In this document: piece after piece, positions 51,183 through 62,849 of the stretch
How positions within the stretch are numbered: position 1 is the first letter of the stretch
How the letters are laid out: the number at the start of each line of letters is the position of its first letter
Assembly: GCA_947579605.1 (NCBI GenBank)
Contig: OX388329.1
Span: 24,756,299 to 24,820,298 of the forward strand
Direction: 5' to 3'
Source of the DNA: Athripsodes cinereus
Taxonomy: Eukaryota; Arthropoda; Insecta; Trichoptera; Leptoceridae
Length of the DNA stretch: 64,000 nucleotides
Translations under genes and position numbers: made by a program
The notes under the pieces: model-generated
What the model was told of the DNA's origin: nothing
The model's input: the letters and a program-made list of their open reading frames with translations, nothing else
The model's database searches: none

Positions 51183-51340
51183 TACTGTATAAAGACACCA
51201 ACATTATAATCTCTCTGGCGGCTGGCGTGGCACGGAGATAATGCTCTTGCCTTTGAGTCACGAGGTCCCTTGTTCGATTCCCGGCCAGAGCAAAATGAAG
51301 AATTACCTTTTTCAAAGTGTTCTGGGTGTTACATTTTTAA
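51183..51340 (+). mobile_element. tRNA-headed SINE copy
   Basis: It has an A-box-like TGGCGTGGCACGGAGATAA and a B-box GTTCGATTCCC, then CAAAATGAAGAATTACC and CTGGGTGTTACA. It shares its body with the opposite-strand copy at 51510-51683. Confidence 0.75.
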
Positions 51341-51509
51341 TAATCTTATTTTTATTCTTCAATATTACAAAAATTACTTGGTTACAATATTACAGAATAA
51401 AACAGTATCATAAAAATATCAGTTATACAACTCAATGTGCTTAGTGCATTTGTTTTATAACACAACTCGTATAGACAATTCACAGAAACCGAGCTAGTCC
51501 CAAACTAGG

Positions 51510-51683
51510 ATAAGAATCTTGTATTTTGGGTACTAACACGACGATACACATATATACAATGCACTGAACACATACACATGTAACACCCAGACCCAGGACA
51601 ATTTGAAAAAAGATCATTCTTCATTTTGCCCTGGCCGGGAATCGAACCCGAGACCTCCCGGGATGCCTTCTGTTAGACAAGTA
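51510..51683 (-). mobile_element. tRNA-headed SINE copy
   Basis: On the minus strand it reads GGTTCGATTCCCGGCCAGGG then CAAAATGAAGAATGATC and GGGTCTGGGTGTTACATGTG, the best-preserved copy of this family in the window. Confidence 0.78.
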
Positions 51684-51699
51684 TATCCTCTTTGTCATC

Positions 51700-53025
51700 A
51701 TTTCCTAAATCACACAAAAATTCTGAAAAAATGTACCTACCGCGCTGCAAGTCTAGTATGTCTATAACTTGGAAAGAAGGTAGGTCTGTGAATTTATTTA
51801 TATCAACGAATATTAAAATCTAAACCAGCTACATACAACTGCCTCGGAACGGACAATAAATTCGTGTCCAGAAAGATAGTAAAACTCTCTCAAATACTAA
51901 AATTAATATCGATATATTCAGAAATACACAAATCAAAATAAAGTAGAGAAACAGTTCAAAAAGACACCATTAATTATTGTAAATAAGTGGTTCAATTAAC
52001 AACGAAAAAGTAGCATAAATTATAAGGATAATTTACATAAAAATAATATGAATAAAACATCGTTACAGTGTATTACAGAATTTGTAACACTTGTATTAGG
52101 TATTTAAATATCAAGATAATAATATTACACTGTTAGGTATGAAGATAGAAAGTTTATAAATTATAATACATTAATTCATAATATCCTTGATACAAAGTGT
52201 AATGTACCCGCTTGCATATAAATTGTTTGAGTGTGATTATAATAATATGCTTACATTTTAAATACTAATGCACCCTAGTACAACGAACAGTCATGTCTTC
52301 CGCGAACCTTGATATGATTTGTAGGTAGGTACACGTACGTAGCTATTGAAAATATTAATAATATTATTATCAAACTGTAGTTGTTGTATGCAAATAATTT
52401 AAATGATATTACGACTGTTGAGAAATAAAAAAAATACGTATTATTATGTAATATATATAAAGTTGATTTAATGTAACGGAACCACTGGTAAGACAATAAT
52501 TATTAGCATATATCGATTTCGAATAAATATAATATTTCATTCTATTGTATCGATTCTTAGGCGTTGAATATCGTAAGGATTTTTCAATCTTTTGACTATA
52601 CTAGACTTGACGTATTATTATAGCGCCTATTATTATAATTGTGTCAGGATATTTCCTCTTTTAAAGAGAGTAATGCAGGATATTTCAATGTAGAAAAAAG
52701 ATGAAAATTTTTGCTGCCAACTAAAGCAAATAAGAAATAAAACAAGATTGAGAGATTGCAGTGGAAATCTCTTATAAAATACACTTTGTATTTTGGGAAA
52801 TATTGTAATAAATTTGACCACACTTTATGTTAAAAACACATACAAATAAGTGTATTTTAATATCCAAAATATTTACAATCCTATTTGATATCTATTAGAA
52901 TTAAAAGGTTCGATTAACTTACCTGTGTACTAAGAATTTCAGGTATCAATAGTTTGATTACTATAAGAAAGTGATTCGATTCATACTAGTCATTTTCATT
53001 CTTATAACATTCCAATCCAGTCATG
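51700..53025. other. AT-rich DNA, nothing recognised
   Basis: Only short frames occur; no repeat boundary or splice-bounded exon was seen. Confidence 0.5.
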
Positions 53026-53027
53026 TA

Positions 53028-54342
53028 GGGGAGAGAGGGGCTAGTTGTAACAGTTTTTCCTTTTTTCGATGGAGTGACTAAACTATTGAGTATTTTAATT
53101 GAAAAGGGCTTTTAAACCAGTAATCATATATTTAAAAATATATTCCCACAAAAAAAATTCCAGAATCTATAATTAATTTGTATTTGTAGCACTTTTTGTG
53201 GAAAAATTCGCTTGTTACAACTTACCCCGTTCTTGGGGCAAGTTGTAACAAGTGTGGGGCAAGTAGTAACGTCATATTAAAACAACAGGTTTCAACAACA
53301 AACAAATAAAATCAACAAACATATTTTTAAAAAAAATGTATCTCTTACGAACTAATGAGTTATCGCAACAATTATAGTCATCTTTTGATTCGCATAACAT
53401 ATACTAATGTTAATTAAACTTATTAATAAACTCAATCATCAGTGAAAATATTTTTTTATAATATGAACTTATAATCTTGGTCTTTTCAGGTCTATTCGAC
53501 TTTACTTTAATTTTGCCCTTTCCCGTTCCTTTGTTTTTTGCTTTAGCTTCTTGTTTCTGTTTTGTTATAATTTTTTTTTTCAAATTCTTTCTCCAGAGCT
53601 TCCTTCTCTGGAGTCTAAGTCAAAACAGCTGACTTTCGCTTACGCACAGCCCTGTTTGTTTTTTCTTTCTTGGTAGTGCTTTAGGTAGAGGTCTGACCTT
53701 TGAAGGTGAAAAACCGGTAGACATATTTTGATGCCTGAAGGGCCTGGGACAGATTCAGTGGATATTTCACCAGTCAATTGGTTAATCATTTCAGTTATGC
53801 TTATATCCACCTGCGCCACAGATTCAAGAAGTTTGGCGTCTTCGAGGCCTAATGTCAAGTCAGCATCACTTGGTAATATACTAGCCTGTTCTGTTACCTT
53901 TTCTCTGGGCGTGGGGCAAGAATTAAGCTGTAGCAGCCTGTTACAACTTGCCCCAAAATTTTATTACAACTAGCCCCACACCGAAATTGCTAACATTTTT
54001 ATTTATTAAAAAAAAATGATTGGCTTGGGTTATGTGAAAATACTATCATACAATAGTTTAATAAATGCCTAACAAAAATTAATAGAAACATTTTTCAATA
54101 AGACACAGTATGATCTTGAAATCAAATTTAACGAACTAATATTTTTTAGGTTATCTGGCAAAAAACAGTACCCCTGCTGACAACCGGTCACGGCGCTCTT
54201 CCGTGTTGCACCTACTGCGTTTACGTCGTAGGCCCTATCTTAAAGAGCATGTTGAGTTCAAAATTGAAACAAAATATTTAAAACCGGCTGAGTTATTAGG
54301 CTGTAGCTACTTACCCCCGTTACAACAAGCCCCTCTCTCCCC
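53028..54342 (-). mobile_element. Pogo/Tigger-type transposon with decayed transposase end
   Basis: TA flanks both ends. The termini GGGGAGAGAGGGGCTAGTTG and CAAGCCCCTCTCTCCCC are inverted. GTTACAACTTGCCCC-like motifs recur inside (near 53216-53255 and 53940-53980). Minus-strand frames across 53480-53970 include EDAKLLESVAQVDISITEMI, PGPSG and a basic PLPKALPRKKK-like stretch, resembling the C-terminal tail of pogo-family transposases, with frameshifts. 1,315 bp. Confidence 0.85.
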
Positions 54343-54786
54343 TAATACATAAAGGGGAATCCCCCTCTATGTATTATAATTATATACCTGAATTGGAATC
54401 AATTTAGACAGTTTTTCAAGTCGTAGATCAAAATGTTATGTGGGCCGAACCGTCGCATCGACGTCGTGTCGAGATATGAATGGTTATTTAAGAATAGTAA
54501 GCAAACAGGAATAGAAGGATATTTGTATACTTCAAATAATATGTCCATGTTTTGTCATGTCAAAATGATCATGTTTTGTCCATCTACCTACTCATAAATA
54601 AGAATTGAGTAATTTATCTAAAATTATTGAATAAATGTTAAGTTACCACATTACATTGATATGCTTTATAGAAACATACTAAATCCTAAGTAAATAAAAC
54701 GACAAAATTTATTGTTAAGTTTAATATAACTGAAAGCATATAATTTATATTTATCTTGTAAATAATATCAAATAAATATCTTTATT

Positions 54787-55040
54787 ACTTCTACTACTAT
54801 ACTACTATACCATCACGGCATATCCCACAAGTGGGGTAGCCAGCAGATCAGCTGCATGTAAGAAACATGCAAACTGTCCTCTTCGTGCCAATATAAAATC
54901 AAGACATTCAGGATGGGTGGCAAACCTCATCGCTGAATTTAAGATGTATAATATCTTAATTTTTTCGAACACCTGCCTTTTACAGGACACTCGAAAACTT
55001 ACGCAGAAGAGTGGGATACCAATTCTTTACCGGGTGCTCC
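54787..55040 (-). mobile_element. Retroelement 3' part, conserved short frame
   Basis: The minus frame 54990-54805 reads SAMRFATHPECLDF, ARRGQFACFLHAADLLATPL and VGYAVMV. Related copies are at 37360-37600, 59800-59985, 63400-63605, 13560-13600 and 22764-22840. The 3' end carries a (TAGTAG)-type tail. Confidence 0.75.
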
Positions 55041-55330
55041 ACGGGACAAATATCTTTATTGAATTATGAATTATTTGTTTATATGCAAACTAGGGCCGGT
55101 TAATCAAAATTATAACTACCATAATCGTTAATCCGTCAAGGGAAAAAATAGCTTCGTTATAAATACAATTTTTGAAAACTATAATTTTATAACATTTTTT
55201 TAATAATAATAATTTTATTTAACGCAACAACCAATACAGATATAACAACATATACAGACTGTTTAAATAGGTATATTTAAATTGTAACATTCCCCTTATA
55301 AGAGACAAGACTCGTGTTTAATTTTCTACT

Positions 55331-55343
55331 CCCCCCCCCCCCC
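55331..55343. repeat. Poly-C run
   Basis: Thirteen C in a row are followed by GTCGCCGAATTTTCAAA; the reverse of this text occurs at 37735-37760 next to a G run. Confidence 0.9.
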
Positions 55344-55439
55344 GTCGCCGAATTTTCAAATTGGTATAGGAATTTGCAATATTTCCAAAACTCCTCTCGG
55401 TTTTCTTAAAGAATATTTACTCGAATCCTATTAAGTATC

Positions 55440-55605
55440 TGGTACCTACCTACTTTTACCGAATATCCGATACTTTAACTATGTATTCGTGGACCCCCGC
55501 TTACGACTCGTGAACCCCCATTTTTTAGTCACGTCAACGCAGACCCCCGCCGAGTCTCCCGTGGACCCCTGGGGGTCCTTCTGGACCACTTTGGGAATCA
55601 CTGAT
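55440..55605. mobile_element. Right end of a hAT-like element
   Basis: The end TTTGGGAATCACTG resembles the other hAT termini here. Several GTGGACCCC-like subterminal motifs (55490-55580) precede it. The left end was not found. Confidence 0.5.
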
Positions 55606-55619
55606 TTAAATGAATTAGG

Positions 55620-57880
55620 TACTGTAAAATTACACCTTCTCGATCATAGGTTTACTTGGTGACATTAATACTTTAATGATAATCAAGTCAAGTCTATACA
55701 CATTGGCATTACAAACTTACAAGTATAGAATATATAATATTATATACTATAGGTGATTGAGACAGATAGAACCTACTTGATATTATTACTAGAAATAATA
55801 ATATTAAGGTCGACGATCTAATCACCGTGTGTACGACAAGGATAACAAGGTGTGTGATAGAGATCAAACTATAAATATATTATTATTTATCGATACACAA
55901 CTAATATTAGACGTTACTTACTGGTTAATTTGTAATAGATAAATTAGTGTGTAATAATTAATATTTTATCACATTATGTCGATATGTTTGAATAGTAGAT
56001 TGACGCTGAGAAATTATTGCAGTCTTACCGACTCTTACACGGAAACTGTACTAGCTTGCTTTCGATATAAAAATCTTTTTACTTTATATAAGTTTTTTTT
56101 ATTAATAAAAGCTTTTTGGAATAAGTTTTTGAAAACGTATTTTTCTTATCGGAAATAGACAGAAAAGTGTATAGATTAACCCTTTCGTGATTTATTCCCG
56201 AGAGAGACGTCTTTCGTCTTGTTAGGACATTGTCAATCTTTACACAGACACAGTGAATACCGTTAGATTTCAACAAATATCATAAATATATAATTATCTC
56301 CGTTTTATTGTCACAATGGAAGAACATTGCAGCTAAAATACTATGAAGTAACATAAAAATACACAGAAAAATATTTCCCTTGCTCCATAAAAGGTAACTC
56401 AATATATTTATATTAGATTTGTTAGGAATATAGTAAGGCCTGTAATTACATAGTAGAAATGTTAATCGTTCTTAGCTTAATAATAATGTGGTATTCCTTT
56501 ATGCAAAAAAATAAAATAAATAGGTTTAGACAAAAAGTAAAAAAGCTACAATATCACCTTGACATTAAATTTTTTAACGCTTTGGGACAGTAAATATCAC
56601 CAGATCGTAAAAGTTATGATGAATTGAACATTAAATTTTCATATTATAGAAAACAAAACGTCATACCTCATTATACACACAATCAAAAGATTCTCTTTTC
56701 GGAAGGAAACAGGAGGAGTGTTCCGATGCTTACAAATTGGCTAAGGCTGGTTTAAGTGTAAGTACTTTATCAATGGTACGTTCACCAATCTCAGCAATAC
56801 CTTTTTTAAACCACCATGTTCGATACCTGAACGTAGTGGTTTGAGACAGGGATTGGTGAACATAGCATGGGTAAAGTGCACTTAAGCTAGCCTAAGCCGA
56901 TTCGTAAGCATCGGAACAACTTCCCTGTTTCCTTCTAAAAGGAATTGCACAGTCTGTTGATTGTCCGGATGAGGTGTCTGTTGAGAAATATTCTTGATTT
57001 ATTATATAATACAAATCCACGAAAATTAATTACATCTTTGGAAAGTATATTACCTCTAGACATTAAAGGGTTAAGAATTAAACGAGTAATGGAGTAAATG
57101 TTGTATGTATTAAAAACGGCTACACAAATTTAATAACTACGAAAATGCCGTAAAGCAACAGACACAGAAATAACGTAAAGGTGTAGATATTTACATAATA
57201 ATGTACATTGAACCACGATGTTGCACAAGTAGTATTTAGTGGAAAATCAAGGTATATATTTATTATAATAATATAATTTTTAACTGGCGTAGGTTCTAAT
57301 CTCATACCTTATAGTAATATTCTCATTAATTCCTTAGAGTGAAATGTCGTGAAGTATGCGCTTTAGCTCACGGCTTTGAGCAAGCATCAAACACAATATT
57401 ATTGTTATTATTACAAGTATGTAACTATTTCAGTACCTAGAACTAAAACTTTTATTACAAATTATTATTTACCAGCAGACGAGAACAATGAAAAGTTATG
57501 ATAATTACAACTTGACATTAATACTGAGTATGGATTAGATATAAGTAGGTACGATAACATGCAATCGGCACGATTCCAATGAGATCATTACAGCTTTCGG
57601 TCAATGTGATCCCAGAAACAAACGTTAAATGTAAAACAAACATTAACAATAGTGTTTCCACTTTCCTTACAAATTCAGGATACGTTGTGTGGAATATGTC
57701 TACACTCGGGAAAATATTATTGAACAGTCAAATTGCTTTTGCTAATTAATGACTCTGCGAGAATGTTCGTCCTGCTGTTAATATTATGGACAAGATCGGA
57801 TGCAACGTTTTCTATGTCCTGATTACATAATTACCAATAATACTTAAATCATTATCGAATATTTAATAAAAACCAAATTT
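55620..57880. other. Intergenic DNA with MITE relatives
   Basis: It contains a copy of the 21770 MITE half at 56180-56265 and a foldback element at 56690-56990 (GATGCTTACAAATTGG paired with CCGATTCGTAAGCATC). No coding exon was seen. Confidence 0.45.
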
Positions 57881-57924
57881 ATTTATTTATTTATTCATTC
57901 TTTACTGTACATTGATAAAAAATA

Positions 57925-58060
57925 TGCGAGTACTCGCATTCGCGAGTACTCGCATATTTCAAAGTATTCGCATTCGCAAAACATTCCCATATTTTTTTGC
58001 GAATGCGAATACTTTGAAATATGCGAGTACTCGCGAATGCGAATACGAATATTCGTTACA
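57925..58060. repeat. Nested palindromes built on GCGAGTACTCGC
   Basis: ATGCGAGTACTCGCATTCGC and its reverse recur around a centre near 57990, so the stretch folds both locally and as one large hairpin. Confidence 0.85.
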
Positions 58061-58099
58061 TCACTAGTATCAACAATAACCTCTCGTGTAGATAACAAT

Positions 58100-59320
58100 T
58101 AGTAGATATATTCGCCTTCGGAAAAACTTTGCTATTTGATAATGCGAGTCTGTCAAACATAACTTGCATCCTTATAAGGATGTTTGACGAGAAAAACGTG
58201 CTAAATCAAAGGTCAAGTTGATAGATTTTGTATTGCATAATAAAAACAATGTTATTACGGTACTAAAAACCTTATAATACCATGCATCCGTATTGGTATG
58301 AGTTGTAAAATAATATTGAAAGCATTCGATGAACACAACAATTAAATTATGCATTGTTTTAACATTTTTGTTCTATACATTTATACAGGAGATTGTGAAG
58401 AAACTAAAGGTCTCGATGTTATTCTCAGTAAATGTCAAGAGATCTTTATAAATAATTAGGTATCTATTTACAAAAATAGCACAGCTATAATAAAGACACA
58501 GTGATCCGTTTTATCTACCTGGTAACTAATAAAAATAATACCGAAAATTAACTAGCTATACATCTAGAGTTTTATGCAGAATGAGTACAGTGAGTGTATT
58601 TTTTTAAGTCTGTACTGAACAAATATCTGAGACTAATTGAGAATAAATTATTAAGTACCTATTTTACTTTATTACCTATAGTTTAATCCAAGCTAAAAAT
58701 AATGAATATTTTATAAATACTTGCAAAGATCAGGACACAAAAAGAAGGTATCCAGTAGGCACACAATAAGCTGTTTTATATCTCTCTATATTCTATTAAT
58801 ACCCTCACCCTACAAGTGGGATACGTAGGCAGAAAGGATAAAACGCCATATAAGTATTTCACTACAATTTCTAATACACGTACGCCGATATAAATCTACT
58901 CTACTCTTAAAATATACTGCCTAAATTCCCAGAAGAAATGTTTAACAATCTGGTTAGAGATATTGATAAATTTTACGTGATATACGCGGAATGCAAAAAG
59001 AAAATTGAGAATATATCGTAGTTATGTCATCTGGGATCGCAGTGGCCTTCAGCTGTAATAATCCTAGCAAGAATCATCTTATTGTCTATATATTAAACTT
59101 TACAAAAGACGATGATAAAGCGAAAGGTGATTTGTATACAGCAAGAACAATATTAAAATCAGTCCTGTCCTTGACATTTCTGTAATAGAGACTATCATTC
59201 TTTAATGAGACATCTGATGTTAGGTGTATGACAAGTCTTTTTCGCATCGACAATCAATTTTATACAAGATAATAGATAGGTATTTAGGAATGTATAATAA
59301 CAATATTATTACGATGGGGC
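58100..59320. other. AT-rich DNA, nothing recognised
   Basis: No repeat boundary or coding-like exon was identified, apart from a weak retroelement trace near 58795-58830 (CCCTCACCCTACAAGTGGGA). Confidence 0.45.
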
Positions 59321-59326
59321 TTCCTA

Positions 59327-59517
59327 CAGGACGAATCCGGGGCATGTGACTGTGGTGCAGCACAGACTATGCCACAATTGTTGGAGTGTCCATTGTGCCC
59401 TGTCACTTGCACTATGGAGGATATTTTTGACGCATCTCCACCTGCTGTGCGTTTTGCACAGTACCTACTGGAGATCAGTTTGATTGTTTTTTTTCTGGGT
59501 TTCGACACGATAAATAA
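59327..59517 (+). mobile_element. LINE C-terminal fragment (CCHC-like tail)
   Basis: The plus frame reads ACDCGAAQTMPQLLECPLCP and later PAVRFAQYLLEISLIVF, ending near ACACGATAAATAA. It is homologous to the insertion at 31953-32138. Confidence 0.8.
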
Positions 59518-59734
59518 TAATATTATTTCACTTGACTACCAATAATTTTAAATATAATAAAATCCTGCCATTTATTATTAGCATGAGAAACAGAACATTG
59601 TGCAAAAATTCAAGAAAAATAATTTTATAAATACTATAACCTGATGGTTCGGTCCGTGATCGGCATATAATAATAATAAAAATCTTTACTGCACAAAAAA
59701 ACAAACATTAATAAAATATAAACACTGTAGAACC

Positions 59735-59985
59735 AGACAAATAAATTTGTGCAATGGGCGAGTTTATCGCGGAAGCGCGATATCTTCCAACTAACCCATA
59801 TATCGTAAGTGAGATAGCCAGCAGATCAGCCAATAAACATTCAACCTGTCCTCTTCGTTTAAAAAAAAAACTAAGACGTTCTACATGTGTCGCAAACTTC
59901 ATCGCTGATTTTAAGAAGTAAAATATATTAATTATTTTTTGGAACACATATTGAAAAATTTACGCAAACTTTGAGAGACTAATTT
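59735..59985 (-). mobile_element. Two adjoining retroelement tails
   Basis: 59735-59805 is the reverse of the 21856 tail (GGGCGAGTTTATCGCGG). 59806-59985 belongs to the 54787 family, with minus frame KSAMKFATHVERLSF. Confidence 0.65.
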
Positions 59986-60055
59986 GTTGCTCCACGGATT
60001 CGATAATATAATATGTTGGTATTCGTGCATTAGGTACGAATATCTCATAATACCT

Positions 60056-60095
60056 AATATGTTGACGGAGATATCTATATCTCCGTCAACATATT
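60056..60095. repeat. Perfect 40-base palindrome
   Basis: Nineteen-base arms (AATATGTTGACGGAGATAT and its exact reverse complement) are separated by CT. No transposon ends were recognised around it. Confidence 0.9.
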
Positions 60096-61050
60096 GTTAT
60101 ATTTGTATGGAAATTGAATAGGTATATTGTTCATAATTACGATACAACTGTCAAAAGTAACTGTCGAAAATCAAAATCACGGTGTTGCCTATTGAAAAAA
60201 TTCTCAAAAATTTTGCCATTTCTAAGCAAAGTATTAATTTACACTATCCGCAAGACAGTGTTAATTTGCCAATTTGTCGATTCTTTTCTGAGCAAAGCTG
60301 AACAAACAATTCCAGTTCATAATATCAGTAAAATCTTGCTATGTCAACCACGTGGTAAATTAGTAGGTAATATGCATTAATTGATATAATTATCGATATA
60401 TATCTACAAATTTACTTTCAATGTGTAAACTTATATAGTAATAAAATTATTGATTAATTAATCCTAATTAATTACCTATTGCATACTGTTGTAATCAAGC
60501 AACAGCATTTAATGTTATCAAATAGATATCTGCGTAATTGATTTGACAGTTATGGCAAAGATTATTGGTTTGGTAAATTAGACAATATAATACATTAACT
60601 ACATACACATTACATATATAGGTAGGTACTCAAACACCTTAAGGCTTTAAATAAAAGTACTTAAAATACCTTGAAACACATAATTATTAATTGAATTATG
60701 CAAGTAATGGAGTGTTCATCTACACACAGTTTGTTTTGAAGGTAAGTAGTACAAATTACGTCATAATATGAGATTTTAAAGCAAGTATCCTTAAATTGAC
60801 ACATTCTTGTTGTTCCCATACTGCATTATGAGTCAGCTCGCAAATTGCTTTACCTTTGGGTACTATATGACATGGTAGGCCCCACTTTCATAGGAAAAGT
60901 AATATTCACGAAATTGTTGCGATATGTAGAATTATTTTTTGGTCACCACGTTTAATTATTTTTGGGCACCAAGTTTTTCGACACCGGCAACACTTTTTCC
61001 CGTTATTTTTTTTGTTGTTTTGTTTTTGTGGTTTAGCAAGCAATAAAATA

Positions 61051-61230
61051 AAACCGGCAAAAAAATCTAATTCGAATAAAAATTTCCTAAAGTTTATATT
61101 CAAGTTGCATTTTATTTTTGCCGGTAAAAATAAAGTAAGCAAAAATAAAACCGGCAAAAATAAAATCTAATTCGAATACAAATATCCTAAAGTTTATATT
61201 CCAGGTAGATTTTATTTTTGCCCGTTTTAT
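61051..61230. repeat. Two diverged tandem units
   Basis: Units of about 80-95 bases share AAAACCGGCAAAAA, TCTAATTCGAATA and CCTAAAGTTTATATTC, and each ends TTTTATTTTTGCC. Confidence 0.8.
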
Positions 61231-61239
61231 TTTATTTTT

Positions 61240-62520
61240 GCAAATAAAAAAAGAAAGAAAATATTTCGCCAAAAAATCCAAATAATATTATCGTAGCAAC
61301 AATTTTCCTCCATAGAAAACTATATTTGACAGATATCTGACATTGTGGCCTACCATCTCAATGAGTTCCGTAAATTCAACATTTTTCAATAACCTTACTT
61401 CAAAGGCGAAGAAAATAAGCAGGTAGTGCTGTATAATAAAATGTGGAATCTATGCATGCTATTTTAATTCTGATAACTAGCAGGAAAATAGATTCAAGAA
61501 AATAGTAAATTATTTACATTATTATTGACTATCTTATCGTATATATGTGATCTGAATGATTTGACATTAGGCTTGTTGTTTAAATGTTAAAAGATTGATA
61601 TTAATAAATAGGTGGAATAAGTGAACGCTGCCATGTTATATAAAACGCTTAAGCCAGCCTAAGCCAACACCTAATACTCTCTCCTCTATCCTACCACAAG
61701 TGATGCATATCTTACGATTGAATCATACCTATGAACTTGAAGACGTTTCGAAAAAAAGTGCAACTAATAACATAATCATAACACAAAGGCTGGCTTCAAT
61801 TCGGACATTGTTACTGTCATGAATTTTAAATGGCGTGTCCAATATCCGTATTCGTGGTTTTAAGTCCAATATGTACAACTCAAAATCTATTACAATTGTA
61901 GTTTATACATTCATATTGGCTTCAAAATATATCTGATTTCTCCGTCTGCAGCAGTGTTATTTGAAAGTGGAATGATACATAACACATACATAATATTATT
62001 ATTATTATTCGTGATCATGCATTTCAAGTGAGGTGAGGTCAGTCAGTTAATACTAACTGTAAAGTAATAAGGAGTGTTCAACGATTAGTCAATTTTATGA
62101 TCAGGCTGATTTTCGATACAACAACATACGAAGTTTATGTAGGTACCTACCTGTTTCTTCACAATGTTACTGTTGTGTTTGTGCCTACTATTATTAACGA
62201 TGCAATACGCGAAGGTATCATTAATTATTATTTTCGATACGAAAAGCTTTCTCACACTTTTTACAAGCACACAAACCAAATGTTTCGATTTATTCATCGA
62301 ATCGAACAACACTCGACATACGAAATTCAACAGAAACAAATCGGATTACAATTCAGAAAAGTGGATCTGTTTTTGAATATTTAAATATTGAATGACAATA
62401 ATTAATTCACTCTGTGTTCCAGATAGAACATTTTAAAAAGGGAGATCTGCGTATTCCCAAATTCAATCTATCCACTGATTACCCCTAAATCGGTCTTGGA
62501 AAAATCGTTAAAAAAATGTT
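61240..62520. other. AT-rich DNA, nothing firm
   Basis: A repeat fragment of the 16870 family lies at 61612-61690. Overlapping open frames on both strands at 62085-62384 look like chance. Confidence 0.4.
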
Positions 62521-62532
62521 TGTCGGATGACT

Positions 62533-62755
62533 TATATGGCACCGTTTAATGGAGAATCCATCTCAAGGGCGCAGGAAACCATGTTGGAAGAGTGATGTCT
62601 TCAATTAGCTTCCGAACGTTGTTATTGATTAGTTTTTATAAAAGTCCTCAAGGAGGCGGTTTTAGATGACAAGTCCTTCGGCACCAAAAGCATTGTCATA
62701 GAAGCAGGACTTGTTTGCTCGAATTGATATCGTCCAGCATTGCAGCACCGTTGAA
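62533..62755. repeat. Dispersed repeat, copy 2
   Basis: This is a diverged copy of 1559-1790 in the same orientation, carrying indels that break the frames seen in copy 1. Confidence 0.65.
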
Positions 62756-62849
62756 TTCCATTTATAGGCGGTTTAGTTGGATTTGCGTCAGTCCTACATA
62801 ATATAGGTAATATATTTTTGTTCTGTTCATTATACTCAAAAGACACTTT

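Noticed and set aside
51183..51297. Possible functional tRNA gene
   Set aside because: Only A- and B-box-like motifs are present; no clean acceptor stem pairing, and the downstream body is shared with copies at 51510-51683 and 8610-8722, so it is a SINE head.
62085..62384. Overlapping open frames of 70-95 codons on both strands
   Set aside because: No splice sites, motifs or biased composition; both strands are open at once, which fits a stretch with few stop triplets rather than a gene.
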